DNA from: Apostichopus japonicus
Lineage: Eukaryota > Echinodermata > Holothuroidea > Aspidochirotida > Stichopodidae
Direction of reading: 5' to 3'
Assembly (NCBI RefSeq): GCF_037975245.1
Contig: NC_092567.1
Span: 18,154,376 to 18,218,375 of the forward strand
Length of the DNA: 64,000 nucleotides
Shown here: positions 25,701-36,780 of the stretch, in pieces
How the letters are laid out: each line of letters begins with the position of its first letter
Numbering within the stretch: position 1 is the stretch's first letter
Made by a program: the position numbers and the translations under genes
Notes under the pieces: generated by a model
What the model saw: only the letters and a program-made list of their open reading frames with translations
Database searches by the model: none
Told to the model about the DNA's origin: nothing

Positions 25701-27743
25701 GAGGATTGCGAAACACCCTCTAAGGCAGCTTATGCAATGGAGAAGTTCCTGATTTATTAATAGATCCTTAGACCGCAATGTTGACATTTACAGTAAGGAT
25801 CATGTGCAGAATAAAGAGAGTTGAAAGGTTTGATGATTTAAATCGTTTTGTTTACATAAAAAGCTACAAATATTTCTGTTCATACAGTAAATATTGGCAG
25901 AGACGAACGCAGAATGGCTCCATGGACAGAACTATAATTGCCAATGCACGATCCTTCCTGGCACATGTAAAGCTAGCAAGTTTAACAGCATCACTCTCGG
26001 GGGGGGGGGGGGGGTGCATTTTCGTCACCATTAATAATATTCCAAAGTCCATCCTTCATTAAGGTCATTCTACACTGCACCTTCCAAGTCGCATAATTCG
26101 ACCCATTGAACGCAACTACAATAAAAAATTTCACGTCTGACGACGTCTTCACTCACATAGGGAGTAGTTCAGTGAAACCACTTCAATAGCACACAGCAAT
26201 GGTTAACCGTCACACTAGTTCAAGTATGTTGCGCTACGTACTCACGTTAACACGGTTGAGACTGGGCCCATAACCTATTGGCAGAGACGAACGCAGAGAT
26301 GTGATTTATAGCCACAAAACGACTATAGTCAACTGAACTTCGTAGCCATAAAAGAAGCACAAATGGACTCCAGACTAGATTAAATAGTCAAACACACAAC
26401 TTTAGTTTACCGGTACTTCAAAAAACAATCAATGTGTTTATTCAATCAAGGCTTCTTATCAGGAGGTTTTCAGTGTTTCTAAACACGCAGATCGAAAAAT
26501 CCATGACGGAATATCCAAGTGATATTGCGCAATCGTACAGTAGCACATAAACAATATTTCTCCTTGGAGGTTTGAGGATTTGCTTGCACTTATATACCTC
26601 AATATCATATACGTGTTAAACAGTTAAACATGGTAGGTATAAATGAAAGATAAATAGAAAAACAGTCCAAGCAAAAGTGAACTTCACAAACAGTAAAAGC
26701 CTCACAATTTTCTGCAGTTCTTGGTAAAATATCACGATTTCCATCATATTACTGTACGACACTCTTATACTGGAAAAAAATATGGTGATGTTTTTTAAGG
26801 CTTAAAGGGTGTGAAGACTCGCGCACAAAGAAACGTCGCATGCCGGTAATCTGACCTACTTTCAAATGAGGTGTAACAGAAGTGTTAGACACCACCATCG
26901 ATCCCAGAAAATACACACACAGCTTGCTACCGTCGGTAATTAGACACTAGTGTACAGTCAATACATACAGCTGCAGTCAATACCCACAATACAGTGTACA
27001 TAGCAGCGTGGACATCTCAGGTCTAGATAAAAGATAACAAGGTATCACGTTTCATTACTCATGTCTGCATTTTGTAGCGACAAGAGGAAACGTCATTTGC
27101 AAGCAATGGAAAGTTAACTTTTTCAGAGCGCGGCACACGGTTTGGGACGAGCCTTTAAATCGTATGTATATGTTTCAGTTTTAGTAATGGCCATGACTGG
27201 CAGAAAATTTGCCAGTGCCTTTTATCTTTGTCTACTTGGCAAATACTGTAGCCCAATATTCAAGCTCTGAGCTTGTGAATATTTTGTGGTTGATAATGTA
27301 AACAGGTACCACAATATGCTTCAGTCCGCCACACCTCTCTTTGTAATTGTACAAGCTTTTTGTGGCACAACAATGTGTGTGCCGATTAAACTCAACTACA
27401 GACTTATACTGACAAATATCAAGCCCTGGTGTTACACTTTTCTATCCAACTAAGGCATCCATCCATGCTATACCAAAAGGTCAACACCAAAAGTATTCAG
27501 GCTGTAGGTGTCTATGGTTTTTGTTTTTTTTGACGTTCACCATTCTGCTAAAGGAAGAAAAAGAAACATTTATACATGAAATATGTGTCATGACATAGGG
27601 CCAAGAATATGCAAGAAGGACAGCAATAACTTGTGTATGTATACTGTAGGCCTACCTCATCTATCAGGCATGAGACTCTTCCGCGGAAACGCGGATTTCC
27701 GATTATTTTTTTTTTCATTTTCGCGTTTTTTCTCGTAATTCGC

Positions 27744-27776
<33 letters not shown>

Positions 27777-30700
27777 CGAACATGCTGGACTGTGAAGGGA
27801 AGGAACACCGAATTTGACCAGTGGTGGAATCAAGTAGCACAAAGCAAGCAAAAAAGCCTTTTTTTTGGTTCAAAAAAGCTAATGGATAAATTATACAAGC
27901 AGAAATTCCACACTTTTTTGGCGAGTTACGTGATGTGATAGATTCCATCTAGAGTCCACCATTTTGCATTTAAGCCCTCCTTACCTGACAAAAAAATTCT
28001 TAAGGGGAGGGATTGTCCCCCTCCCCCAGGACAGCGATCGATAAATTTCAGATTTTTTTTCCCCGGCTCAGTCTCATCCCTGATCTATACATAACTTATA
28101 ACATATCACTTTAACCTGTACCTATAATTACCATCTCTTTTTAACTTGAACCTTGCACCCGTTATATATATCTCTTCGTCTTGTGCTAACCTTAGAATTA
28201 ATGTCTTGTCAACATCACATTACACGGTATTTTCACGTTTTACCCAATAACGAAAAAACAAGGGCGTACGTGTCTTCCATTTCTCGGTACATGTATGATG
28301 ACATCATCTGATTAATCTTCCCACTCCATATTTATTTTTCACTGTTAATTCAATGACAACATGTTTGCTTCATTAAATATTGTCTGATACATTTGCAAGT
28401 ACTATAATGGCGGGGCTGGTGGGGGGGGGTGAGTATTTATTCACTGTTAAAGTTAAAAAAAAGTTGAAGGTTTACAGTCTTGTATGAGGCTAATGCCTCC
28501 TCACATGACTTTACAACTTAACCCCTGGTCATTGGTAACTTGTCACACCCACACACCAAAGTGTGCACAATTCAATCAATCTCTCCTGGGACACCACAGT
28601 GCACCACAACCACGTGTCCCCCGGGGGACTTCCCATAGGGTGCAGCCACAAACCGGCGCATGCAACTATATTAACAAGTTACCTAGCAGGTCCCCATTTA
28701 TACACCTGGGTGAAGAGAGGCAATGGAGATAAAGCGCCTTGCCCAAGGACACAACGCAATGATCTGGCCAGGGTTCGAACCTGTAATTCTTAGATCACAA
28801 GTCCACTGCCTTAACCACTTGACCACAACACCCTCCACTGTTAATTCATTGACAACATGTTTGCTTCATTAAATGTTGTCTGATACATTTGCAAGAACTA
28901 TAATGGCTGGGGGGCCCGGCTGGGGGGGCGGGGCTGGTGGGGGTGGGCGGTGGGTATCATCAGTTTGACCTTGGTCGACCATTGTCATCATGAGGGGTAG
29001 GAGAAGTTGACCAGACAATAACCTGGCATCGAGATTTCCAGTCATTTCTGTCTTCCATAAGGGTTGCTAGCTCACACGTACTTTCAGCCCCATGACTGTC
29101 CTCTAGTAGGAAATGCAGGAAGGTTTTATGCCTTGCACCATGCAGGGGTACCATGTTTTGGCTCCCAGAGAATGAACTTGTTGGCTGCTTCTTCTGGGTG
29201 TCGGTGGTAGTGACCAGCTGCTCTAAGTCTTCTTTCTCTGATTTTCATGGACACCTTTGGAAGATCGCCATTAAAGCTGTGTGTTGAGAATCTTCTGTTT
29301 CCAACTAATATCAAGGGCAGCCCTCGGTAATCTTGTGTAACAAGGTCTATGTGGGGGGGGGGGGGTAGGTAGACGGGGATACCTCCTTTCTGTCGATCCA
29401 TTCCCCTTGGGCCACATACAGCATCTCCCACTGGAGGGTGGCTATTAAAGAGATAGGAGGTGAAAATTTGGTTCACGAGGCAAAGACAACATGAAAATAC
29501 CCGGGCATAAGACCACACTGCACAATACCTATTTTGTTTCTAATTATGATTGTTCTTATTTGTTTGTACTATAGATGGATGCTATAGTAGTGATATACAG
29601 CTCTCACTTTAAGAAATCTGTCATTGAGAAGAAGTTTTCTTCCCGCCTCAATTGTGAAAGGTGAGTTATATACATCCAATATTTAGGGAACATGTACTGC
29701 ACATTGTACGAAAACAGTGGCGAAGATAGGGGTATTGGTCAGGAGGGGCGAGAATGGTCAGGAGAATGGCGAGAATGTAGGGGCGCTTTTGACACTATCC
29801 AAGCGGAGCGCCACCACAGGTTGGCGCGTAGCGTACAGAAATTTTTTGAGTAAAGATACTCCCTAGATCGCCGGAAATGACCCTTTCCGGGCCTGGCTAA
29901 TTTGCAGATAAACGAAGAATAAATAGGTGTCATCGCCAAACTACACCATCAAAATGTGACAAATGTCAATAGGTAGATGAGAGCGCAATAAAAAAGTCAA
30001 TAATCGCGAATAAGTAAACAGTGTTAAAGAGCTGAAAAGGGCACCAGCAGTCCATTTGAGTCTTTCAGGGGGAGGGGGGGGGCATCCGCCCCCCTTGACT
30101 GTATGGACGCTCCACCACTGTACAGAAAGCACACAATATCAGATCTTATAATGAACTAGTCTGCCTAATTCGAAAGCTTTTGTTATTTTTTTCTTTTTCT
30201 TTTGGGGTTGTATAAAAATCAGAGACACAGTGTAAAAGGCTGAATTGACCTTGGTAAATGATGTCATAATGGGAGAAGCATTTTGGGCTAGGGTGTGTTG
30301 CAAAGTAAATAGTGCTGAAATCGTCGAGCGTAACCATTTGTACCCGATTTTAGACGTCACAATACATCACATTAGGGGATTATTTGGAAGAATTAAGTTG
30401 TGTATATATACCTCTATATACCTATAGAAAATTAAATAGCCTGAAATCGTCGAGCGTAACCATGTTTACCAGATTTTAGAAAACCTAATAATGGAATAAA
30501 AGGAGTAATTTACAAACTCCTAATCCTATAAGAGGACAATAAATTGAAAGGGATGTATAATTTATGAAATTGTCTGTAGGTAAAATAGCAATTGTCCTTT
30601 TGTACTAAGTTACCATGAAATTGTTCTATGAGGTGTTTATTAAATATATGAACATTGTTGCAAGTTTTTATAATAGCCTACTGACGTAGATTTCTCTCAA

Positions 30701-31166
30701 CTAGGAATAGTTCACACGCTTTCTCATAGCCCCAGAAGTGATGTATAATTAAGAAATTTTCTCTAGACATAATAGCAATTGTCGTTTTGTACTAAGTTAC
30801 CATGAAATTGAACTATGTGTTTCTTAACAACATGGACATTGTTGCAAGTTTTTCTAATACCGACGTAGATTTGCAACAGTTTGCACGCTTTCTCATTGCC
30901 CCAGAGGTAATGTATCATTTTTTCAAAATTGACAAATCCGATAAAGCTCGTTTGAAATTTCTCTCTAACTCTCGCTCTCTGTCCTTCTCGTTAGGAAAGT
31001 CTACAATTTGCTGAAGAATGAATGGAAAAACCACAGCCAGCAAAATCGGAGATGCGTTTTTTACCCCGAGATGGAACTTGTCAAAGGCATGCATATTCCT
31101 CGAATATTTTGGGATCCCCCGAGCAACTTGTTGGCTCTCGGCGTCTACTACTATCTGTTTGAGTGA
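16737..31166 (+). CDS. Death domain plus TIR-like domain protein (MyD88-like architecture), 8 exons, 561 aa
   Basis: Exons are 16737-16889, 17891-18068, 20430-20645, 21117-21494, 22323-22700, 23436-23560, 29575-29660 and 30995-31166 (TGA). All junctions are GT/AG and phases agree throughout. The ATG sits in a good Kozak context (AAGATGG) and aligns with the left paralog. Residues 13-110 form a Death domain (SWRNFATMLL, SPTWEVWQVY, AKLWYLLYFQMQREDIACLL). Residues 111-434 are low complexity: a Ser/Gly run at ~207-227, a C247-C253-C258-C261 cluster and a basic patch at 366-381. Residues 435-561 resemble a TIR fold: GITFHEQDAALAKRVKMHL (first strand and helix), then DAIVVIYSSHFKKS (core strand and helix), then CVFYPEM and IPRIFWDP. 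The usual RDxxPG BB-loop is absent. Death plus TIR is the layout of MyD88, an adaptor of Toll-like receptors, but the ~320-residue linker is far longer, so orthology is not claimed. SEFIR is an alternative name for the C-terminal domain. Confidence 0.75.
18205..18892. mobile_element. Foldback element with internal 321-bp tandem duplication
   Basis: Terminal arms are 18297-18350 (GTGTAAAAGTAAGTT...GATCCTAGCAAGATCTTCTT) and 18844-18892 (the complement, ending TTACTTTTACAC). The segment starting TTCGGGTTACAG at 18205 is repeated almost exactly from 18526 (period 321), including one arm. A compact copy of the same family lies at 62753-62874. The element sits in intron 2 of the Death/TIR-like gene. 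No coding capacity. Confidence 0.85.
19826..20203 (+). mobile_element. TTAA-type MITE, copy B
   Basis: About 378 bp from TTAAAGGGTGTGAAGACTCG to the complement AAGTCTTCAATTCCTTTAA. Shared inner blocks with copies A, C and D include GAGGTGTAACAGAAGTGTTA, ATACACACACAGCTTGCTA and ACATCTCAGGTC. TTAA at both ends fits the target duplication of piggyBac or Kolobok elements. Lies in intron 2 of the Death/TIR-like gene. Confidence 0.8.
23715..24382 (+). mobile_element. TTAA-type MITE, copy C (long form)
   Basis: Same ends (AAAGGGAGTGAAGACT and GAGTCTTCAATGCCTTTAA) and inner blocks as copies B and D, but 668 bp long. The extra ~250 bp near the left end (23765-24010) is absent from the other copies. 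It is either an insertion or sequence closer to a longer parent element. The left end reads TCAAAGG, so its TTAA is mutated. Lies in intron 6 of the Death/TIR-like gene. Confidence 0.75.
25892..26297. repeat. 22-bp exact direct repeat flanking ~360 bp
   Basis: The 22-mer starting TATTGGCAGAGACGAACG occurs at 25892-25913 and 26276-26297. The segment between has a poly-G run (25999-26013) and no terminal inverted repeats that I can see. It could be a small duplication or an insertion scar inside intron 6. Confidence 0.7.
26802..27158 (+). mobile_element. TTAA-type MITE, copy D
   Basis: 357 bp from TTAAAGGGTGTGAAGACTCG to GACGAGCCTTTAA, with TTAA at both ends. It is collinear with copy B over its whole length. 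Lies in intron 6 of the Death/TIR-like gene. Confidence 0.8.
27665..28082. mobile_element. CAGG-ended MITE with 6-bp target duplication (long copy)
   Basis: Begins CAGGCATGAGACT and ends AGTCTCATCCCTG, an imperfect terminal inverted repeat. It is flanked by the exact duplication ATCTAT (27659-27664 and 28083-28088). It shares the GC-rich TTCCGCGG...CGCGG...TCCG start and the T-run/CCCC end with the 162-bp copy at 33537. A long T tract (27748-27774) lies inside. No protein is encoded; frames through it are low-complexity. Confidence 0.8.
28340..28930. repeat. Dispersed repeat (GCCTTGCCCAAGGACAC family) between 75-bp direct repeats
   Basis: A ~350-bp repeat at 28480-28835 shares the block AAAGCGCCTTGCCCAAGGAC, AGGTNCCCATTTA and a GGTTCGAACC box-B-like sequence with the copy at 49255-49565. 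It is bracketed by two copies of a ~75-bp segment (28340-28415 and 28837-28912: CACTGTTAATTCAATGACAA onward). This suggests a flanking duplication at or after insertion. Inside intron 6 of the Death/TIR-like gene. Confidence 0.65.
29028..29275 (-). pseudogene. LINE-type retrotransposon ORF2 C-terminal remnant, frameshifted
   Basis: On the minus strand, GDLPKVSMKIRERRLRAAGH and FILWEPKHG match the tail region of reverse-transcriptase ORFs in many invertebrate LINE elements (IRERRLRFAGHC...LLWEPKHG). A change of frame near 29130-29150 then gives TFLHFLLEDSHGAESTCELA and TLMEDRNDWK, which matches the next part of the same tail. The polymerase core is missing, so this is a dead fragment. It sits antisense in intron 6 of the Death/TIR-like gene, 300 bp before exon 7. 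Confidence 0.7.
29715..30120. mobile_element. hAT-like MITE
   Basis: Starts CAGTGGCGAAGATAG and ends with a complement of CAGTGGTGGAGCGTCC, the CAGTGGCG pattern common at hAT ends. Flanking 8-mers TACGAAAA and TACAGAAA agree at 6 of 8 places, compatible with a decayed 8-bp target duplication. The interior has GGAGCGCCACC and GGCGCGTAGCG words and a G-rich patch but no transposase. Inside intron 7 of the Death/TIR-like gene. Confidence 0.55.
30552..30915. repeat. Tandem duplication, period 188 bp
   Basis: Two diverged copies (30552-30739 and 30740-30915) share GATGTATAATT, TTTTGTACTAAGTTACCATG, ACATTGTTGCAAGTTTTT, GACGTAGATTT and GCACGCTTTCTCAT. The pair ends about 80 bp before exon 8 of the Death/TIR-like gene. 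A shorter repeat, GAAATCGTCGAGCGTAACCA, occurs at 30317 and 30443. Confidence 0.8.
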
Positions 31167-32060
31167 ATACACGGATGCCCCTGAGTCATTTCAATGCCAA
31201 AGGGTCAGTGGGTGAGACGGTGGGTCCTCACGACTATCGAAACGAAAAATAGGTCTCAACTGAAGAGTTTAGTCAGGTCTCTGTTCAGACAGGCCGGTTT
31301 GATGCTTAGCTTTAACACTTATACGGAAACCTTCGAGACGTGACCGAAAAATACGAGGAGAAATTCAAGAATGAGGCAAACATGGCATGTTTACTTTCAT
31401 GCTATCAATGATCACAGTGTATATCTTTAAAAGAGTAAGAAGAACAAGGGTAATTTATTTTAGATACAGGACCAAGTGAGAAGTGGATTTATGTACTTTT
31501 AACTTCTTCTTCAAGACTAAGAGAGTTATACTTATCTTTAATCAAACTAAGGGAAATGGAAAGAGTGCAACTGAAATTTCTGCATTGCAGCTGATTAAAT
31601 TTATATTTACTTCCATCTTGCTTTCTTGGAGTATAAAGTTTTGCCACCCAACTTTCATATCTCAAAACTAGAGTTTTGAAAGCAGTTTAGTTCATTTGGT
31701 TGGAAACTTCACCAAAGTATCAGTGTTATGCAATTAAAAATTACATAAAACTGGTATTGTAATTCTATAGCCTTGTAATTCTATAGCCTTAAAAACAATT
31801 AGATTTGTCTCCAAAATGAAGGTTAATTTGCAATGACAAATGCATCGATTTGACTCTCTGAGGTTAATTATATCTGCCCTGACAGTTAGGTTTTATAAAT
31901 TAATAATAATCAAATGGTAATTATGATAGAAAACTGAAATATTGTCAAAACTTGCGACTTTTTCCATCATTCTGAAATTTGAGTAGCCAGATCTGTGAGT
32001 TTCCATATTAACGAATTAAAATTGCTTTGTACATATTTTTTTTAATACAAAATAATATTG

Positions 32061-32066
32061 AATAAA
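32061..32066 (+). terminator. Possible poly(A) signal
   Basis: AATAAA 895 bp after the stop of the Death/TIR-like gene, followed by an A run at 32072. It is one of several possible signals in AT-rich DNA, and only its position supports it. Confidence 0.2.
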
Positions 32067-33536
32067 CGGTAAAAAAAAAATCAAACTTTTTAAGAAGGAA
32101 AACCCTTTTTTTCTTTTTTTAATTTTCCTCTTTCTATACTTGTTTGTAAGGACTTTATTTTAACTCATAATTTTAATTTGATAACTTCAGCAAGGTAAAA
32201 AATTCTTGTGCCAAATGGCCCTTTTTTTTATCTTTTTGGGTTGGACCAATGGGCTACTGAAAGCGGCCAAAGCTGACATGAGAGTTGAGGAGAATTGACG
32301 GTAATAGTAAAATAGATCACAAATATTAGGAAAGAAATTATTTTAGGTTTTTTTTTTAAATATTTTTATAAATTTGATGAATTCAGCAATGGTTGAAAAT
32401 TCTTGTGCAAAATGACACTTTTTTAGAGTTGCATAAGACAAGTATTCGGTGCAAAATGTAATTTCAGGTTTTGAACAGTATTTTATACAAAATAATGTAT
32501 TCGATTTTTCATTTATATTTATGCAAATTTTTAAAATCAGTTATTGTATGTCAAGGATCATAGGTCTTTCATCCCTACAAAGTGTCTTATTGCGAAATTG
32601 AAATTTTGTTTATGTCATTGATCTTTCAAAATGTTTTATTGTTTTTTAAAGTAAATTATAATTAATGCAAAGTCTATGTAATTACTGCATATTCATGATG
32701 AAATGTATTTTTATACTGATTTGTTAAAAATGAACTTTTTTTTTTTTAATGTGGTGTGGTATGTGAAAGCAATGTAATTATGTTATGTATTCATAGAACT
32801 TTTACATTTTTTCATTCTTAACCTGTTGGTGTAATCTGTGAAAAATTTGTTAAGGGTGCAGATGGGTAAGATGATTCCTACATCTGTCTTTCTCAACCTT
32901 AGTTTTAGAGTTTAGAGGCTCTGTAGAGGGCAAGGAATCCGGAGGGGGGGGAGGGGGGATCTGCTGAAAGATTGGGGTGCTCACAGAAGAGCCAGATGGG
33001 GTGGTCAACATTTCAATGACTGATTTTCTGTTTAAGGCAGTCACTTAAATTCGGTGCTACGCCTTGCTTACTTATTTTGTTTTCATAAGTTTGTTTGCAT
33101 AATAGCAGATGCCAATTAAACATGATTTAGAAACTTCTTTAGATGACTGTAACCTTGTTTATAGTGCTAAAAAGTCTACCAGATTGTTGTAAAATATACG
33201 AAAAGGTAGTCACAGAAAACATTTGGTCGGTATTAATCAGGTGGATACTTTAAAAACTACCTCACAGTACCATCACCTCTGCACTGAATTTGTCGCCTCT
33301 CTGCCATTTTGCCGGTCTTGGATACTAATAACTTTTCCTTCTCATAAATTACAAAGCTCAGCATGAGATTGTTCGATGGTTCTTGGCCAACCAATTCAGA
33401 ATTTGGTTGTCATTCAATTAAAAACTAACTTAGTAGTGAATCTGCTATAGCGTTTTAGTAAGTAGTTTAAAGAAGAAAAACATCTATGCTGCCGTTTTGA
33501 CCAGTCTGCTTAGGTTATGGAGCCAAAATTTTCTAT

Positions 33537-33698
33537 CAGGCATGAGCTTTTTCCGCGAATTCGCGGAATATCCGTGATTTCTTTTCTACCGCGGGGACAA
33601 AAACTATTATCCTAACACACTGTAGCATATGCAAACTGGAGCCTATACCGCAATTTTTGCAAAGTTCCGTGATTTTTTTTACCCCAGGCTCTTCCCTG
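33537..33698. mobile_element. CAGG-ended MITE with 6-bp target duplication (short copy)
   Basis: 162 bp beginning CAGGCATGAGC and ending CTCTTCCCTG, flanked by the exact duplication TTCTAT (33531-33536 and 33699-33704). The start, TTTTCCGCGAATTCGCGGAA, contains a palindrome corresponding to the GC-rich start of the 27665 copy. Non-coding. Confidence 0.8.
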
Positions 33699-33740
33699 TT
33701 CTATGAATTGGTTTGTTTGGTTGTTGGACCAATCAGGTGG

Positions 33741-34087
33741 AGTTTTAGCATAAACTTTGAGAGTATCAATTGTGGACGGCTTGTTGCTTTGGCATGGCAT
33801 GGCATGATCCAGAGTTTTGTTGTTTGTACACTAGTTCCGTATGTAAATATTTCTTACCATTTTAGAATCAAGTATGTCTCAATAGATCAGGGTACTATGG
33901 GTGATGTCATGCATACAGTTTTAGCATAGACTTTGAGATGATCAATTGTGGGCGGCTTGTTGCATTGACATGGCATATGATCCAGAGTTTCTGTTGTTTG
34001 TACACTAGTTCCCTATGTAAATATTTCTTACCATTTTAGAAGCAAATATGTGTCTCAATAAATCAGGGTTCAATGAGTGATGTCATA
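33741..34087. repeat. Tandem duplication, period 176 bp
   Basis: Copies at 33741-33916 and 33917-34087 share AGTTTTAGCATA, GGCGGCTTGTTGC-type, TTTGTACACTAGTTCC and ATGTAAATATTTCTTACC blocks with few changes. Confidence 0.85.
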
Positions 34088-36659
34088 TTCCAAGAAATCA
34101 CTGTCTTTGTTACCAGTGTTTGCCAAGTGTAAGTTGGTTAGCTGTGCGGATATGGTGGTAATTAATTATTTGTTAGTTTGCTCAACTAACAAAGGTTTGG
34201 AAGTACTTCTCAGTAGGTTGTTGACATGGCCCTCAAATTTGGTGTCAGATACTGCAGAAGGTGAAATTGTGGGGAGGGGGAGGGACAGGCAGGAGGGGGG
34301 AGGGTTGAGCCATGATTCTGGTAAAAAAGTTGTATAGATTCATTAAGTTTATGCATTTTACTCATGTATATTGTGTTTGTAGCAAATATATATATTTATT
34401 TGACACTACTTGATCCACTACATAATCAGGTTTATAAAGGAGATATTAATTGGATACCAAATATCGTCACAAATGGATTTAATCAAAGGGACTTAAAACA
34501 GATCTTGTTTAATAAACCCAAATTGTCGATGGTTCGAATCCAATCCTTGCCAGAGGTATTTCTTTACTCTGTACAAGATTAATTCTGTCATACAACGGAA
34601 AGTTAGAAACATAGCCATATGGCACGATGTCAGTAGTTTGATTATGTCTTTATAATTTTTAGTTACTTGCATATTAATAGTCGAGATTCTTGTGAAATCT
34701 CAGTTTGCAAGGAAAAAAATTAAAAAATTGATATGAAAGAATGGACTGGTTTTGCCTTATCATTTTAGGCAAATAACATATTGCTGGTTTGACATCGACA
34801 ACAGTGATCATACTGTTAAGTTTACTCTTTAAGCCCTGTTCCTGCACCCCCCCCCCCCCCCCCCCCATCCGCAACAGGTGTTTTGTCATTGTGGCAGTTA
34901 TAGTGCTACAAAGTAAAATTGCTGATGGCTCATTTACACAACTGGTGGACTTGCAAGGGCCTTGCAAATCCAAACGGGTTTCAGTACAGCGGTACATGTA
35001 AACCGACCCTGATGTAGACTGAACATGTACAGATGTTTGATATTGATAGAATTTACATCGTGTCTCTCATCATGTATGGCCATCCTGTGGCACTAGATGT
35101 CTCTTAAAATCTTTCACATAGATTGGAAAATTTTCTCCTGGATTCTCGTTCTGGGCGTCTGGGAAATTGTGTAAGCTTTGATTTTTTTACAATCTGATAC
35201 ACAGACAAAGGGCAAATATAACAATAACTTTATGTATGTCCAAGTTGAATCTTTAAACAATACCTTCAATTTATTACAAACCATCAACCAATTAACGTTA
35301 TAATTCTTAGATTAAATATCAGGATTTCAACATACCAGGAACCTGAATTGCCTAGTCAGGGTTCACCTTCCACATGTCGACCACGTGTCAATAAAGTTGA
35401 GACTCAGTCCACTGAAATGAGTCAAAATTTCATAAATTGGGGGTCCGACGTCTCACAGGTCTTTTTGTGTCCCCTTTAACTGAAAATTTGAAAAATTACG
35501 TGATTTTTTTTTATTTTATTTTTTTAGTCTCCACTATTTCAAAGGAACCATTTTCTTGATTTCTTGGGCTGCATAAATTCTCTATATAATATAGATAAAT
35601 TATCCAAACTTGTTGCTCAAAGTTGCTGTATCTAGTCGTACCCGACTCGTAAATTCATCTCCTTACCCAACCGTATGTAACTTTTAACAGCTGGAAAAAA
35701 TATTTAACAAAGTAAAAAGAAAATAAACAACAGCTGGGTATATATGAGTTCAAACCATAGAAATTTGACATAGGATGAAAAACTTCAATTTGAATTAGAA
35801 AGTAAGTAAGTAAAAAAAAAAACTTTGTTCATTAGTAGAACCCTGTGATGAAAAATTCAGCCTAAAGTATTCTCAATTTAGACTGTCTGAGATGATTATT
35901 TGGATCCAGTCCTCTCTTAATATTTCATTTATTACGTATCACAAAAACAAAGAGGAATCAAATTTTACATGTCAAAATAAAATGGGACGTTTGCGTCTCA
36001 CTTATCTTCACACCTATAATTCCAACTGGCATCCCACACACAGTAAACCATACGCTAAAACCAATTAAATAACGTACACCCCATCAACATACAAGAAATA
36101 GGAGTATAAATGTTATCTTCGTAACACACAGCTGAAATTGTTCGCTCTTTCCGACTAAGTTCTGCCAGTACTCTCCTTTTAACTTACTAAACACACACAC
36201 ACTATGCAAAATATGAAAAGACATAGGATCCTTATATTTTTACTTGTGATTTTCTAATCGTGAAAAAATCACAAACGAAAATAATTCCTCCTTGAGGCCT
36301 ATGAACCCCCGCTTCTCACATCCCGATTTATTTTTTGGAGTGTGTTTTTAGGAATGGTGGGTTTGGACTGTGTGGATGTGTGGAAGCTTCCAAGTGTCGA
36401 GTTGCGACTTGATGGTACACAAGGTTTTTAAAGAGATCACATGTCCAAACATCATCATTCTCAACCGTAAAATACAGATACGTTTTGGGGCTTGCTTCTA
36501 CTACTTTTATAGCTATAACCGGTGGCCAGAAGTTATTATCAAATCTATCTAGCACACAATGACAACTTATAAAACCAAACTTACACCACCAAGCCACCTA
36601 TTCTTTTGACACATACCTATTTAACCAGTAATTGCAATACACAAATTATACACAATTGT

Positions 36660-36780
36660 GCAATATATACACATATATACAATATATATATATATATTAT
36701 ATATATACACATATATATATATATATACATATAAATATATATATACAATATATATATAATATACACATATGTGCAATACA
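36660..36780. repeat. TA/CA-rich microsatellite
   Basis: Compound (TA)n with ACAC interruptions. The Tyr/Ile-rich frames on both strands are artefacts. Confidence 0.9.

Noticed and set aside
27548-27948. Overlapping Lys-rich or Phe-rich frames on both strands
   Set aside because: They are produced by the long T/A tract in the CAGG MITE.
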